Source of the DNA: Alphaproteobacteria bacterium
Lineage (GTDB): Bacteria > Pseudomonadota > Alphaproteobacteria > Reyranellales > Reyranellaceae
Length of the DNA stretch: 55,092 nt
Assembly (NCBI GenBank): GCA_016870115.1
Contig: VGCH01000020.1
Location: 1-55,092 of the forward strand
Direction of reading: 5' to 3'
In this document: positions 28,124-37,046 of the stretch, piece after piece
How positions within the stretch are numbered: position 1 is the stretch's first letter
Layout of the letters: every line of letters starts with the position of its first letter
Notes under the pieces: model-generated
Told to the model about the DNA's origin: nothing
What the model saw: the letters and a program-made list of their open reading frames with translations, nothing else
The model's database searches: none
Position numbers and translations under genes: made by a program

Positions 28124-29569
28124 ATGGCCCGCCCCCAGAAGCGATACGTGTGTCAGGCTTGCGGCGCGGTCAGCACCAAATGGTCCGGTCGCTGCGAGTC
28201 CTGCGGCGAGTGGAACACCATCGTCGAGGAAGCGGCTCCGGCCCCCGGACCGGCCGGAGGCGGGATGGCGCGCGGCGGCAAGGGGCGTCGCATCGATTTC
28301 GCGGGCCTTTCCGGCACGTCGCCTCAGCCGCCGCGCCTCCAGAGCGGTATCGGAGAGTTCGACCGTGTCTGCGGCGGCGGTCTGGTCGTGGGGTCGGCGC
28401 TGCTGATTGGCGGCGATCCCGGGATCGGCAAGTCGACGCTGCTGTTGCAGGTCGCGGCGGCTCTCGCCAAGTCGGGCACGCGCTGCGCCTATGTGTCGGG
28501 CGAGGAGGCGCTTGACCAGGTCCGGCTCCGCGCCGAGCGGCTCGGGCTCGCCGACGCCCCGGTGCAACTGGCCGCCGCCACGTCGGTGCGCGACATCGTG
28601 AGCACGCTGGAACAGGGCGACGCCCCGCGCGTCGCGGTGATCGATTCGATCCAGACCATGTGGCTCGACACGATCGACAGCACTCCAGGCACCGTCACGC
28701 AGGTGCGCGGCTCCGCGCAGGCGTTGGTCGAGCTGGCCAAGCGTCGCGGCATCGCCGTGCTGCTGGTCGGCCACGTCACCAAGGAAGGAACGATCGCCGG
28801 ACCCCGCGTGCTCGAGCACATGGTCGATACCGTGCTCTACTTCGAGGGCGAACGCGGCCACCAGTTCCGCATCTTGCGCACCGTCAAGAATCGCTTCGGC
28901 CCGACCGACGAGATCGGGGTGTTCGAGATGTCGGACCGTGGCCTCACCAACGTCGCGAACCCGTCAGCGCTTTTCCTCGCCGACCGGCGCGGTCATGTTT
29001 CCGGCGCCTGCGTCTTCGCGGGCATTGAGGGCACCCGGCCGGTGCTGGTCGAGATCCAGGCGTTGGTCGCGCCCTCTTCTTTCGCGACGCCGCGCCATGC
29101 AGTGGTCGGATGGGACTCGAGCCGCTTGGCCATGGTGCTGGCGGTCCTCGAAGCCCGCTGCGGCGTCTCCATCGGCGCCAACGATGTGTACCTCAACGTG
29201 GCCGGGGGCCTGCGGATCGCCGAACCGGCGGCCGACCTGGCCGTCGCCGCCGCGCTGGTGTCTTCACTGGCCGACGAACCCGTCCCGGCCGACATGGCGG
29301 TCTTCGGCGAGATTGGCCTCGGCGGCGAGGTCCGCCCGGTCGGCCAACGCGACGCGCGTTTGCGCGAGGCTGCCAAGCTCGGCTTCCGCTCCGCGCTGGT
29401 GCCCAAGGGCCGCGCCGGGGCGGCTGCTCCAGCGCGGGCCTCCGAAGGTGTCGCCATTGACGAAATCGGCTATCTGTCAGACCTTGTGGCGCGCTTCCAG
29501 GCGGCCGGCGGGTCGCTCCGGCGTCCACGTCGCAAGGGCGGTGGGCCGGCGCGCGATGAGATGGACTGA
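28124..29569 (+). CDS. radA: DNA repair protein RadA
   Basis: RadA (Sms) is a RecA-like ATPase that drives branch migration in recombination repair. The 481-residue protein has an N-terminal zinc finger with Cys 10, 13, 24 and 27 (VCQACG ... CESCGEW), Walker A GGDPGIGKST, the RadA-specific KNRFG motif, and a C-terminal Lon-like domain (VYLNVAGGLRIAEPAADLAV). It is 11 bases after the ATPase gene and eight before cvpA. Confidence 0.97.
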   Translation: MARPQKRYVCQACGAVSTKWSGRCESCGEWNTIVEEAAPAPGPAGGGMARGGKGRRIDFAGLSGTSPQPPRLQSGIGEFDRVCGGGLVVGSALLIGGDPGIGKSTLLLQVAAALAKSGTRCAYVSGEEALDQVRLRAERLGLADAPVQLAAATSVRDIVSTLEQGDAPRVAVIDSIQTMWLDTIDSTPGTVTQVRGSAQALVELAKRRGIAVLLVGHVTKEGTIAGPRVLEHMVDTVLYFEGERGHQFRILRTVKNRFGPTDEIGVFEMSDRGLTNVANPSALFLADRRGHVSGACVFAGIEGTRPVLVEIQALVAPSSFATPRHAVVGWDSSRLAMVLAVLEARCGVSIGANDVYLNVAGGLRIAEPAADLAVAAALVSSLADEPVPADMAVFGEIGLGGEVRPVGQRDARLREAAKLGFRSALVPKGRAGAAAPARASEGVAIDEIGYLSDLVARFQAAGGSLRRPRRKGGGPARDEMD

Positions 29570-29577
29570 CAGGCGCT

Positions 29578-30129
29578 ATGGATCAGCTGGGTATCACCGT
29601 TTTCGACGTTGCCGTGATCGCCGTGGCGGTCTTCGGCGCGGCGCTCGGCCTGTCCAGCGGGCTCTCGCACGGGGTGCTCTTCATCGCGTCGTGGTTCGCG
29701 GCCGGGTGGGCGGCGCTGCGCTTCGCCAAGACCGTCCAGCCCGAGATCGAAGGCATCGTGGGCAGCGCCGAGCTGGCCTACTTCCTCGCCCTGCTTGTGG
29801 TGTTCGTGGGAGCGCTCATCGTGCTGGTGATGCTGGCAAGCGCGCTCTCCCGCTCGATCAAGGCAAGCCCGCTGCGCCGCCCCGACCGGCTCCTGGGCGC
29901 GGGTTTCGGCGTGCTCTGCGCGTGGGGGGCGGTGGGAACCGCTTTCTTGTTCTATTCGTACCTCGGGCCGCGCCAGTTGCCCCCGGCCATTGAAGGCGGT
30001 GCGACTTTCCCGCTGGTCCGCGACATGGCGACCTTCGTCGAGCCCCACTTGCCGCCCGGCCTACGGACCCGCCTGCAGCGCCCCGGTCAGGAAGGCAGCG
30101 TCCAGGGGTCAGAACCGCCCAAGGAGTAG
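29578..30129 (+). CDS. cvpA: CvpA family membrane protein
   Basis: The 183-residue inner-membrane protein has four hydrophobic segments (for example DVAVIAVAVFGAALGLSSGL and AYFLALLVVFVGALIVLVML) and the RRPDRLLGAGFGVLCAW loop typical of CvpA. The family is linked to colicin V production and envelope stress, but the mechanism is unclear. The position between radA and purF is conserved in Proteobacteria. Confidence 0.92.
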   Translation: MDQLGITVFDVAVIAVAVFGAALGLSSGLSHGVLFIASWFAAGWAALRFAKTVQPEIEGIVGSAELAYFLALLVVFVGALIVLVMLASALSRSIKASPLRRPDRLLGAGFGVLCAWGAVGTAFLFYSYLGPRQLPPAIEGGATFPLVRDMATFVEPHLPPGLRTRLQRPGQEGSVQGSEPPKE

Positions 30130-30136
30130 TGAGTTT

Positions 30137-30163
30137 CCCCGATGGCGGGGCCTCGACGAGGCC
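30137..30163 (+). promoter_or_regulatory. overlapping hairpins at the purF 5' end
   Basis: CCCCG/CGGGG arms (30137-30141 and 30146-30150) place the ATG in the loop. A second inverted repeat, GGCCTCG/CGAGGCC (30149-30155 and 30157-30163), follows at once. They are mutually exclusive and could regulate or merely hinder initiation at 30142, favouring GTG 30178. Confidence 0.35.
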
Positions 30164-31644
30164 GTTATAAAGCCGCCGTGCCAACCAACCTCCCCTCGCC
30201 TGTCGCTCCCGAAGATGACGACAAGCTGCATGAGGAGTGTGCACTTTTTGCTATCCACGGGACTTCGGACGCTGCGGCCCATACCGCGCTTGGCCTTCAT
30301 GCCCTGCAGCATCGCGGCCAGGAAGCCTCGGGCATCGTCACCTACGACGGCAAGTACTTCCACGATCATCGCGCGCGCGGCCTGGTCGGCGACATTTTCG
30401 GCGACCCGGCGGTCATCGCCCGACTGAAGGGTTACGCCGCGATCGGCCACAACCGCTACGCCACTACCGGCGCCTCGACCGAACGCAACATCCAGCCGAT
30501 CTTCGCCGACTTCGATTTCGGCGGCTTGGCGCTCGCGCACAACGGCAACCTGACCAACGCGGGCCTCCTGCGCGAGGAGTTGGTCCGCATGGGCTGCCTC
30601 TTCCAGTCGACGACCGATACCGAGGTTATCAACCACCTGATCGCGCGGTCGACTTACGCGACGATGGTCGACCGGCTGATCGACGCTCTCCAGAAGGTGA
30701 AGGGCGCCTATTCACTGGTGGTGCTGTCGAATGACGCGATCATGGGTGTGCGCGACCCGATGGGGGTGCGGCCGCTGGTGCTCGGCAGGCTCGACGACGC
30801 CTGGATCCTCTGCTCCGAGACGTGTGCGCTCGACATCCTGGGTGCGCGCTTCGTGCGGGACGTCGAACCCGGCGAGATCGTGATCATCGACGGTCAGGGG
30901 CCGCGATCGATCAAGCCGTTCAATAGGGTCGGCCCGCGCTTCTGCATTTTCGAGCATATCTACTTCGCCCGGCCCGACTCCAAGGTGGAGGGCGTGGGCG
31001 TCTACGACGTGCGCAAGCGCATCGGTGCCGAACTCGCGATCGAGAATGCCGTGCCGGCGGACGTCGTGGTGCCGGTGCCCGACTCCGGCGTTCCGGCCGC
31101 GATCGGCTATGCGCGCCAGTCGGGCCTGCCGTTCGAGCTCGGCATCATTCGCAATCACTATGTCGGTCGCACCTTCATCGAGCCGACCGACACGATCCGC
31201 CATCTCGGCGTACGGCTGAAGCACAATGCGAACCGCGTCCATATCGAGGGCAAGCGGGTGATCCTGGTCGACGACTCGATCGTGCGCGGCACCACCTCCA
31301 AGAAGATCGTCGAGATGGTGCGGCAAGCGGGCGCGCGTGAGGTCCATATGCGGATCGCGGCACCGCCCACGACCCATTCCTGTCACTACGGCATCAACAC
31401 GCCGGAACGCGACAAGCTGCTGGCCTATCGCTACGACGTCGCCGGTATGGCGGCCTTCATCGGGGTCGATTCGCTCGCCTTCGTGTCGATCGACGGGCTT
31501 TATCGCGCGATGGGCCGCCCGGCGCGGGACGCCGCGGCGCCCGGCTTCTGCGACGCCTGCTTCACCGGCGTCTATCCGATCCCGCTCGACGACCTCGAGG
31601 GCGTGCGCGATCGGCAGCTATCTTTCCTCGCCGAGCCCGCTTGA
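30142..31644 (+). CDS. purF: amidophosphoribosyltransferase
   Basis: PurF makes phosphoribosylamine from PRPP and glutamine, the first step of purine synthesis. The N-terminal nucleophile Cys lies in LHEECALFAIHGT and must be exposed by removing the leader. The PRPP loop is RVILVDDSIVRGTTSKKIV. Four Cys positions (FCIFE, SCHYG, and the pair in FCDACF) match the Bacillus-type enzyme that holds a [4Fe-4S] cluster. The start is ambiguous: ATG 30142 sits in a predicted hairpin loop, and GTG 30178 would shorten the leader to about 20 residues. Neither has a strong ribosome-binding site. Confidence 0.95.
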   Translation: MAGPRRGRYKAAVPTNLPSPVAPEDDDKLHEECALFAIHGTSDAAAHTALGLHALQHRGQEASGIVTYDGKYFHDHRARGLVGDIFGDPAVIARLKGYAAIGHNRYATTGASTERNIQPIFADFDFGGLALAHNGNLTNAGLLREELVRMGCLFQSTTDTEVINHLIARSTYATMVDRLIDALQKVKGAYSLVVLSNDAIMGVRDPMGVRPLVLGRLDDAWILCSETCALDILGARFVRDVEPGEIVIIDGQGPRSIKPFNRVGPRFCIFEHIYFARPDSKVEGVGVYDVRKRIGAELAIENAVPADVVVPVPDSGVPAAIGYARQSGLPFELGIIRNHYVGRTFIEPTDTIRHLGVRLKHNANRVHIEGKRVILVDDSIVRGTTSKKIVEMVRQAGAREVHMRIAAPPTTHSCHYGINTPERDKLLAYRYDVAGMAAFIGVDSLAFVSIDGLYRAMGRPARDAAAPGFCDACFTGVYPIPLDDLEGVRDRQLSFLAEPA

Positions 31645-31648
31645 GCTG

Positions 31649-32389
31649 ATGCCAGCTGCGGCCCGCCCGCTCGACGGTCGCGTCGCGCTGGTCGCCGGCG
31701 CGTCACGCGGAATCGGCGCCGCCGCGTCCGTCGCGCTGGCCGAAGCCGGCGCGCATTGCGTGCTGGTGGCCCGCACCGTGGGGGCCCTGGAAGCGCTCGA
31801 CAATCGCGTCAAGGCCGTCGGCGGCGATGCCACCCTAGTCCCGCTCGATCTTTGCGATGGCGCCGGGGTGGACCGTCTCGGAGCGGCCCTGCACGAGCGG
31901 TTCGGACGGCTGGATGCCCTCCTCGGCAACGCCGCGATGCTTGGCGCGCTCACGCCCGCGACCCATACCGAGCCCGCGACCTTCGAACAGACGCTCGCCA
32001 CCAATGTTACGGCCAACTTCCGGCTGATCCGGTCCATGGAGCCGCTGCTGCGTGCCTCGGACGCTGGACGCGCCGTGTTCCTCACCTCGGGCGTCGCGCG
32101 CCGAGTCGTGCCGTTCTGGAGTGCCTATGCTGCGAGCAAGGCGGCGCTCGAGATGCTGGTGCTGACCTGGGCCGCCGAGATCGCGGGCGGCAGCCTGCGC
32201 GTCAATCTCTACAATCCCGGGCCGACCCGTACGGCCATGCGTGCCGGCGCGTTCCCCGGCGAGGACCCGCAATCGCTGCCACCGCCGGAGCGGCATGGCC
32301 CCGCGCTGGTGCGCTTGCTGTCGCCCGCTTGCACGATGCACGGACAGTGGGTGGCGGGCGATCTCGACGCGCCCGCGACGGTGAACTGA
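31649..32389 (+). CDS. SDR family NAD(P)-dependent oxidoreductase
   Basis: This 246-residue short-chain dehydrogenase/reductase has the cofactor loop GASRGIG near residue 20, a GNAAM variant of the usual NNAG, and the catalytic Tyr and Lys in YAASKAA. The substrate is unknown; an SDR in this position after purF recurs in Alphaproteobacteria. ATG 31649 lies four bases after the purF stop. The stop abuts the convergent der stop with no intervening base. Confidence 0.9.
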   Translation: MPAAARPLDGRVALVAGASRGIGAAASVALAEAGAHCVLVARTVGALEALDNRVKAVGGDATLVPLDLCDGAGVDRLGAALHERFGRLDALLGNAAMLGALTPATHTEPATFEQTLATNVTANFRLIRSMEPLLRASDAGRAVFLTSGVARRVVPFWSAYAASKAALEMLVLTWAAEIAGGSLRVNLYNPGPTRTAMRAGAFPGEDPQSLPPPERHGPALVRLLSPACTMHGQWVAGDLDAPATVN

Positions 32390-33796
32390 TCAGCGCTTGG
32401 GGGCGCGGTTGGCGAACGGATTCTTGGGCCGCCGCAAGGTGAGCCGGATCGGCACACCCGGCAGGCCGAAATCCGCGCGCAGCCGGTTCAGGAGAAAGCG
32501 CGTGTAGTCGTCGCCGAGCTCGTCGGCCTGGCTCGCCGACAACACGAACGCGGGCGGACGGGTCTTGATCTGCGACATGAATCGCAGGCGGATGCGTCGC
32601 CCCTTGGCGAGCGGCGGCGGATGAAGCGCCTCGACCTCGCGCAGCCACCTGTTGAGCTTGGGAGTCGGCACGCGCTTGTTCCAGATGGCGTAGGTCTCGA
32701 ACACCGCGGGCATCAGGCGATCGACGCCCCGCCCCGTCAGCGCGGACACGCCGACGGTCGGCACATCGCGCACCTGGGCGAACGACGCCTCCAGCCGGTC
32801 GGAGAGTTTCTTCCAGGCGCGCGTTGCCAACCCGCGATCCGGCGCCAGGAGATCGGTCTTGTTCACCGCGAGCACCAGCGCGCGGCCCTCCTCGATGACG
32901 TGACCGGCCACGGCGAGATCCTGCTTCTCGAGCATGTTCTCGGCATCGAGCACCACCACCACCACGTCGGCCAACCGGATCGTGTCCAGCGTGTCGGCGA
33001 CCGCGGCGGTCTCCAGCTTCTCGTCGATCCGGCTGCGGCGGCGCATGCCTGCGGTATCGACCAGCCGAACCGGCCGGCCCTGCCATGCCCACTCCACCCG
33101 GATCGCGTCGCGGGTGATGCCGGCCTCGGGCCCGGTCAGGACCCGCTCCTCGCCGACCAGGCGATTGAGCAGCGTCGACTTGCCGACATTGGGCCGGCCC
33201 ACAATGGCCAGCAGCAACGGCCGGCTGGGATCGACCTCCTCGATCACAGCATCCGGGTCGGGCTCCGGCTCGTCGGGCATCGGCGCGATGTGGCGCGACA
33301 GCGCCTCGTGCAGGTCGCTCAACCCCTCGCCATGCTCGGCCGAAACTGGCACTGGCTGGCCGAGACCCAGCGCATGGGCCTCGCCGAGGCCGGTCGTGCC
33401 CGCGCGGCCCTCGCACTTGTTGGCGACCAGGACGACCTTGTCGGCGCGCCGCCGCAGCCAGCGGGCAAACGCCTCGTCCATCGGCACGACGCCGGCGCGC
33501 GCATCGATCAGGAAGAGAACCGCGTCGGCGCCCTCGATCGCCCGCTCGGTGAAGCGGCGCATCCGCGCCTCCAGCACTTCGCCGCCAGCGGTCTCCCAGC
33601 CGGCGGTGTCGAGCAGCGTGAAGGCAAGATCACCGAGTTGCGCCGGCGCCTCGCGCACATCGCGCGTGACGCCCGGCGTGTCGTCGACGATGGCGTGACG
33701 CCGGCCGACCAGGCGGTTGAACAGCGTTGACTTGCCGACGTTGGGCCGCCCGACGATCGCGACGCGCGGCCGGGGGGCGGGTTCAGCGGAGGGCAA
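32390..33796 (-). CDS. der: ribosome biogenesis GTPase Der
   Basis: Der (EngA) is an essential double GTPase for assembly of the 50S subunit. The 468-residue protein has two G domains, each with GRPNVGKSTL (near residues 16 and 206), the DTPGVTRD switch in the first, DTAGMRRR in the second, and a C-terminal KH-like domain (APTPKLNRWL form, rich in basic residues). It follows bamB with a 14-base overlap in the operon yfgM-bamB-der. Confidence 0.97.
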   Translation of the reverse strand: MPSAEPAPRPRVAIVGRPNVGKSTLFNRLVGRRHAIVDDTPGVTRDVREAPAQLGDLAFTLLDTAGWETAGGEVLEARMRRFTERAIEGADAVLFLIDARAGVVPMDEAFARWLRRRADKVVLVANKCEGRAGTTGLGEAHALGLGQPVPVSAEHGEGLSDLHEALSRHIAPMPDEPEPDPDAVIEEVDPSRPLLLAIVGRPNVGKSTLLNRLVGEERVLTGPEAGITRDAIRVEWAWQGRPVRLVDTAGMRRRSRIDEKLETAAVADTLDTIRLADVVVVVLDAENMLEKQDLAVAGHVIEEGRALVLAVNKTDLLAPDRGLATRAWKKLSDRLEASFAQVRDVPTVGVSALTGRGVDRLMPAVFETYAIWNKRVPTPKLNRWLREVEALHPPPLAKGRRIRLRFMSQIKTRPPAFVLSASQADELGDDYTRFLLNRLRADFGLPGVPIRLTLRRPKNPFANRAPKR

Positions 33797-35108
33797 TCAG
33801 GCGCCCGGAGTCGGTCAGCACATAGACGGTGCGGTTGGCGATCACCGGGGCGAGCCGCAGCGGCTCGCGCAGGTCGAGCTTGCCCACCACCTCGCCCGTG
33901 TAGGGCGACACCGACAGCAGCTCGCCGGTCGATCCGCCGATCAGCAACCGGTCGCCCGCCAGGACCGGGCCGGCCCACAGGACCGGCCGGCGCGGGTCGT
34001 CATTCACGAACTGGGTGAGCGGCGTCACCCACTTGATCTTGCCGTCGGCCCGGTGGACCGCGGCGATCTCGCTGTTCGCCGTCACGATGAACACGAAACG
34101 GCCTGCCGCCCACGGCGTCTGGTTGCCCGCGATGCCGCGCTCCCACAGGCGCTGACCGGTGCGCAGATCGAGCGCGGCCAACTGGCCCGCCGTGCCGATC
34201 GCCACCACCAGGCCGCGATCGATCACCGGCCGGCCGCGAATGTCGGTAAGGTTTCCGAAGGCCCGCAGCTCGCGGCGCGTGCCGATCAGGCTCTCGTTCC
34301 AGCTCTGCCGGCCATTGTCGACGCGGAGCGCAACCAGCTCGCCCGACGAGAACGGCGCCACCAGCGTCTCGCCCGAGGCCGCAGCGCTGCTGCCGCTGAG
34401 ATAGCCCGCCGCCTCTTGCAGGGCCGCGAACTGCCAGAGTTCCGAACCGTCGACCGCGGCCAGCGCATGCAGGCGATTGTCGATGCTGACGGCAAACACG
34501 CGATCGGCGAACACCGTCGGCGCGCCGCGCACCGGCGCGCTCACCGTCGAGCGCCAGACCTCGCTGCCATCGGCGGGGTCGAGCGAGAACACATGCGCGA
34601 AGCCCGTCGTCACGAACAGGCGCCCGCCATAGTAGGCAAGGCCGCCGCCGAACTCGTCGCCGTCGCGCGCCTTCTCCGGCTTCAGCGTGACCCGCCACAG
34701 CAGCGCGCCGGTGTCGGCGGCGAAGGCCGAGACGGTGCTCTCGGCGTCCTTGGTGAAGACGCGGCCGTCCACCACCACCGGCGGCGTCGTGAGCACGCGG
34801 GAATCGCTGCCGCCGCTGCCGATCTGCGCCGTCCAGGCGATCTGCGGCTCGGGCGCGATCTCGAGATGGTGCATGGCGTGGTGGGCGAAACCGCCCGACT
34901 GCGGCCAGCTCTCGTTCACCGCCGGTTGAGGCAGCACGATCTGGAGAGAGGCGACATCGCGATCCGGCTCAAGGTCGCGACGATCCTGGAATACCCGCAC
35001 CCGCTCGCCAGGCAGCGGATCCTTCTTCTTGTCGAAGATATCGCATGCGGTGAGGGTGAGTGCCGCGCCCAGAAGCAGCGCGATCCTGCCGATCCGACCG
35101 TCCTGCAT
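33783..35108 (-). CDS. bamB: outer-membrane assembly lipoprotein BamB (PQQ-like beta-propeller)
   Basis: BamB is the propeller lipoprotein of the BAM complex that inserts beta-barrel proteins. The 441-residue protein has a lipoprotein signal with lipobox LTAC (Cys about 22), and repeated propeller blades such as DTGALLWRVTL, DGSEVWRSTV, DGSELWQFAAL and TGQRLWERGI. It sits between the YfgM-like gene and der, the usual order. The start MQDGRIGRIALLLGAAL gives a normal signal peptide. Confidence 0.92.
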   Translation of the reverse strand: MQDGRIGRIALLLGAALTLTACDIFDKKKDPLPGERVRVFQDRRDLEPDRDVASLQIVLPQPAVNESWPQSGGFAHHAMHHLEIAPEPQIAWTAQIGSGGSDSRVLTTPPVVVDGRVFTKDAESTVSAFAADTGALLWRVTLKPEKARDGDEFGGGLAYYGGRLFVTTGFAHVFSLDPADGSEVWRSTVSAPVRGAPTVFADRVFAVSIDNRLHALAAVDGSELWQFAALQEAAGYLSGSSAAASGETLVAPFSSGELVALRVDNGRQSWNESLIGTRRELRAFGNLTDIRGRPVIDRGLVVAIGTAGQLAALDLRTGQRLWERGIAGNQTPWAAGRFVFIVTANSEIAAVHRADGKIKWVTPLTQFVNDDPRRPVLWAGPVLAGDRLLIGGSTGELLSVSPYTGEVVGKLDLREPLRLAPVIANRTVYVLTDSGRLIALR

Positions 35109-35112
35109 GGAT

Positions 35113-35754
35113 CTACTTCGCCTCCGCCGGGTGCAGCATCGACATCGCCTGGGCGCGCGCCGCCACGCCCTGGGGAACGGTTTCGTCTTTCACGAGCTCG
35201 GCCCAGATTTCCCGCGCGCGCTTCAGATCGCCCTTGGCGAGCGAGGCCTGTGCGATCAGCTCCAGCGCGCTCGCGCGGAACGGCCGATCCTTGGCGGCCA
35301 ACGGTTCGAGGTCGCGGATCAGCTCGTCGGGCTTGCTGCCATCGGCGGCGCGCATCGCCGCGAGAATGGCGGCGAGATCCTTGAGCTCCACCGAACCGCC
35401 ACCCTGCGCCGCGGCCTGCAGCGCCTTGGCCTGATCGGCGGGAGTCGCCTGATACTGCGCGGCAGCCAACGCCGCGAGGCTCCGGTAGGGCTCGGTCGCC
35501 CCGGCCGCCGCCTGCTGGAGCGCCTCGCGGGCCTTGGCCTGATCGGCGGTCTGGGCCAGCGCCGCCGAGAACGTGGCCCCCGCCGTCGCGCGCTGCGCCG
35601 CGGTGTAGCGCTGCCAGCCGACGCCGCCCGCCACCGCCACGACGACCACGACCGCGACGCCCACGACCCAGCTGCCGTACCGGCTCCACCATTCCTTGGC
35701 GCGATCCTGTCGGACGGCGTCGTCGATTTCCTGCAGGGCGGTCACATCCGACAC
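35113..35754 (-). CDS. YfgM-like tetratricopeptide membrane protein
   Basis: The 213-residue protein has a cytosolic N-terminus, one TM helix (SWVVGVAVVVVVAVAGGVGW), and an Ala-rich TPR-like periplasmic part. It matches the TPR_21/YfgM family, which associates with the SecYEG translocon and periplasmic chaperones. GTG 35754 has GGAG seven bases upstream and is preferred over TTG 35760. It lies four bases before bamB and is the first gene of the operon. Confidence 0.85.
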   Translation of the reverse strand: MSDVTALQEIDDAVRQDRAKEWWSRYGSWVVGVAVVVVVAVAGGVGWQRYTAAQRATAGATFSAALAQTADQAKAREALQQAAAGATEPYRSLAALAAAQYQATPADQAKALQAAAQGGGSVELKDLAAILAAMRAADGSKPDELIRDLEPLAAKDRPFRASALELIAQASLAKGDLKRAREIWAELVKDETVPQGVAARAQAMSMLHPAEAK

Positions 35755-35907
35755 GCGCAAACTCCGGATTTGTCAGGCAATTTCAATCGCTTCGCCCGGG
35801 GTTCATAGCCCTCGCGGCAAGCCTTGGCAAACCGCCGGCAGGACGCTTTACCCCGACCGGCGCTTCTGCAAGACTTGTCCCATGATCGTGCCGGGACCTT
35901 GGGCCGC

Positions 35908-36240
35908 ATGAACAATCTCTACCGACTGCCCGAGGGCCGCCCCGGGCGCCGGATCGTTTCCTTCGACCGTCGTGAATTGCGCGAATTGCTCGGTGTCTAT
36001 TCCAGCCGGGTGGCGAGCGGCGAGTGGCGCGACTACGCGATGGATTTCCGGCCCGGGATCGCGATCTTCTCGATTTTCCGGCACACCGCCGAGCAGCCGC
36101 TGTTTGCCATCGCCAAAGTCGCGGGCGGCAGCCAGCGCGGCTACACCGTGTTCAACGGCCCGCGCAAGCTCGCCCACGGCGACGATCTCACAGACGTGCT
36201 CGCGATCTTCGATCGCAAGCTGCGGCTGCTGCTGGGATAG
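35908..36240 (+). CDS. DUF2794 domain-containing protein
   Basis: This 110-residue cytoplasmic protein contains the segment LLGVYSSRVASGEWRDYAMD and FSIFRHTAEQPLFAIAKV, which I recognise as DUF2794, found largely in Alphaproteobacteria and without known function. ATG 35908 is chosen; the frame is open further upstream without family similarity. It is a single gene between divergent and convergent neighbours. Confidence 0.8.
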   Translation: MNNLYRLPEGRPGRRIVSFDRRELRELLGVYSSRVASGEWRDYAMDFRPGIAIFSIFRHTAEQPLFAIAKVAGGSQRGYTVFNGPRKLAHGDDLTDVLAIFDRKLRLLLG

Positions 36241-36244
36241 AGCC

Positions 36245-36460
36245 TTACTGCTTCTTGTCGGTGGTCGCGGCGCCGACGCCGGCGCCCAGGAGGCCACCAA
36301 CCACAGCCGTGCCGATAATCGGCAAGCCAGTCAGGGCGCCAACCGCCACGCCGGTGCCGGCCCCGATGGCGCCGCCGGTGGCGGCCCGCTGGCCCCAGGT
36401 GTCGCCGCAGGCGGCAAGCGGCAGGGCGAGAAGAACGATCGCGAGAGGCTTCAGCGACAT
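36245..36460 (-). CDS. glycine-zipper lipoprotein, 71 residues
   Basis: A small protein starts MSLKPLAIVLLALPLAACGD, with a lipobox LAAC and then Gly/Ala-rich sequence (GGAIGAGTGVAVGALTGL, GGLLGAGVGAATT) typical of glycine-zipper outer-membrane lipoproteins. AGGGAGA five bases before ATG 36460 is a good ribosome-binding site and fixes this start over upstream codons. Such proteins often respond to envelope stress; no specific role is visible. Confidence 0.85.
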   Translation of the reverse strand: MSLKPLAIVLLALPLAACGDTWGQRAATGGAIGAGTGVAVGALTGLPIIGTAVVGGLLGAGVGAATTDKKQ

Positions 36461-36540
36461 AACCGTCTCCCTAGGAGCTGGGCGCCAATCGCGCCCGCAA
36501 GCCACGTTACGCCCCGCATCGGGGCTGGATGACGGCACCA

Positions 36541-36600
36541 TTAAGGAATTTATGCATCACGTCAATAAATTGTTTTAATTCATTGAAATATAAAAATATT
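36541..36600. other. AT-rich segment
   Basis: Only 11 of 60 bases are G or C, against about two-thirds in the surroundings. It lies between the YeeE-like operon and the glycine-zipper lipoprotein, both on the minus strand, and probably contains the lipoprotein promoter or an UP-like element. A minus-strand TTGACG (36559-36564) is a possible -35 box, but no convincing -10 box follows at 16-18 bases. Confidence 0.5.
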
Positions 36601-37043
36601 CACTGGACTTGCGGGGCTGCGTCCCGCGCAGCTACGACGCGAGCGGCCGCCATGCCGGCCAGCATGGCCGCCACGAACAGGACCGGCTCCCAGCGACCAA
36701 GGCCGAGCGCGGTGAAGGCGGGGCCCGGACAAAACCCGGCGAGCCCCCAGCCCACGCCGAACAAGGCCGCGCCGCCCACCAGCGGCAGGTCCAAGCGACT
36801 GAGCCTCGGCAAATGGAACTGCTCCGCGAGCAGCGGCTGCCCGCGGCGCCAAGCCAGCCGATAGCCGAGGAAGGTCACGGCGACGGCGCCGGCCATCACA
36901 AAGGCGAGGCTGGGGTCCCACCCGCCCCGGGCGATCGCCGCAATATCGAGGAAATTCAGGACCTTGGCCGGATTGGACATACCGGACAGCACGAGCCCCA
37001 ATCCGAAGACGAGTCCGATGCCGAAGGCGATGGCGATGCGCAT
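36600..37043 (-). CDS. YeeE/YedE family transporter half, PmpB-like
   Basis: The 147-residue membrane protein has hydrophobic segments (IAFGIGLVFGLGLVLSGM, AFVMAGAVAVTFLGYRL) and the conserved GWGLAGFCPGPAFTALG, whose Cys lies in the selectivity region of YeeE/YedE sulfur-compound transporters. It corresponds to one half of full-length YeeE. It starts three bases after the gene for the other half. Confidence 0.88.
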   Translation of the reverse strand: MRIAIAFGIGLVFGLGLVLSGMSNPAKVLNFLDIAAIARGGWDPSLAFVMAGAVAVTFLGYRLAWRRGQPLLAEQFHLPRLSRLDLPLVGGAALFGVGWGLAGFCPGPAFTALGLGRWEPVLFVAAMLAGMAAARVVAARDAAPQVQ

Positions 37044-37046
37044 GGC

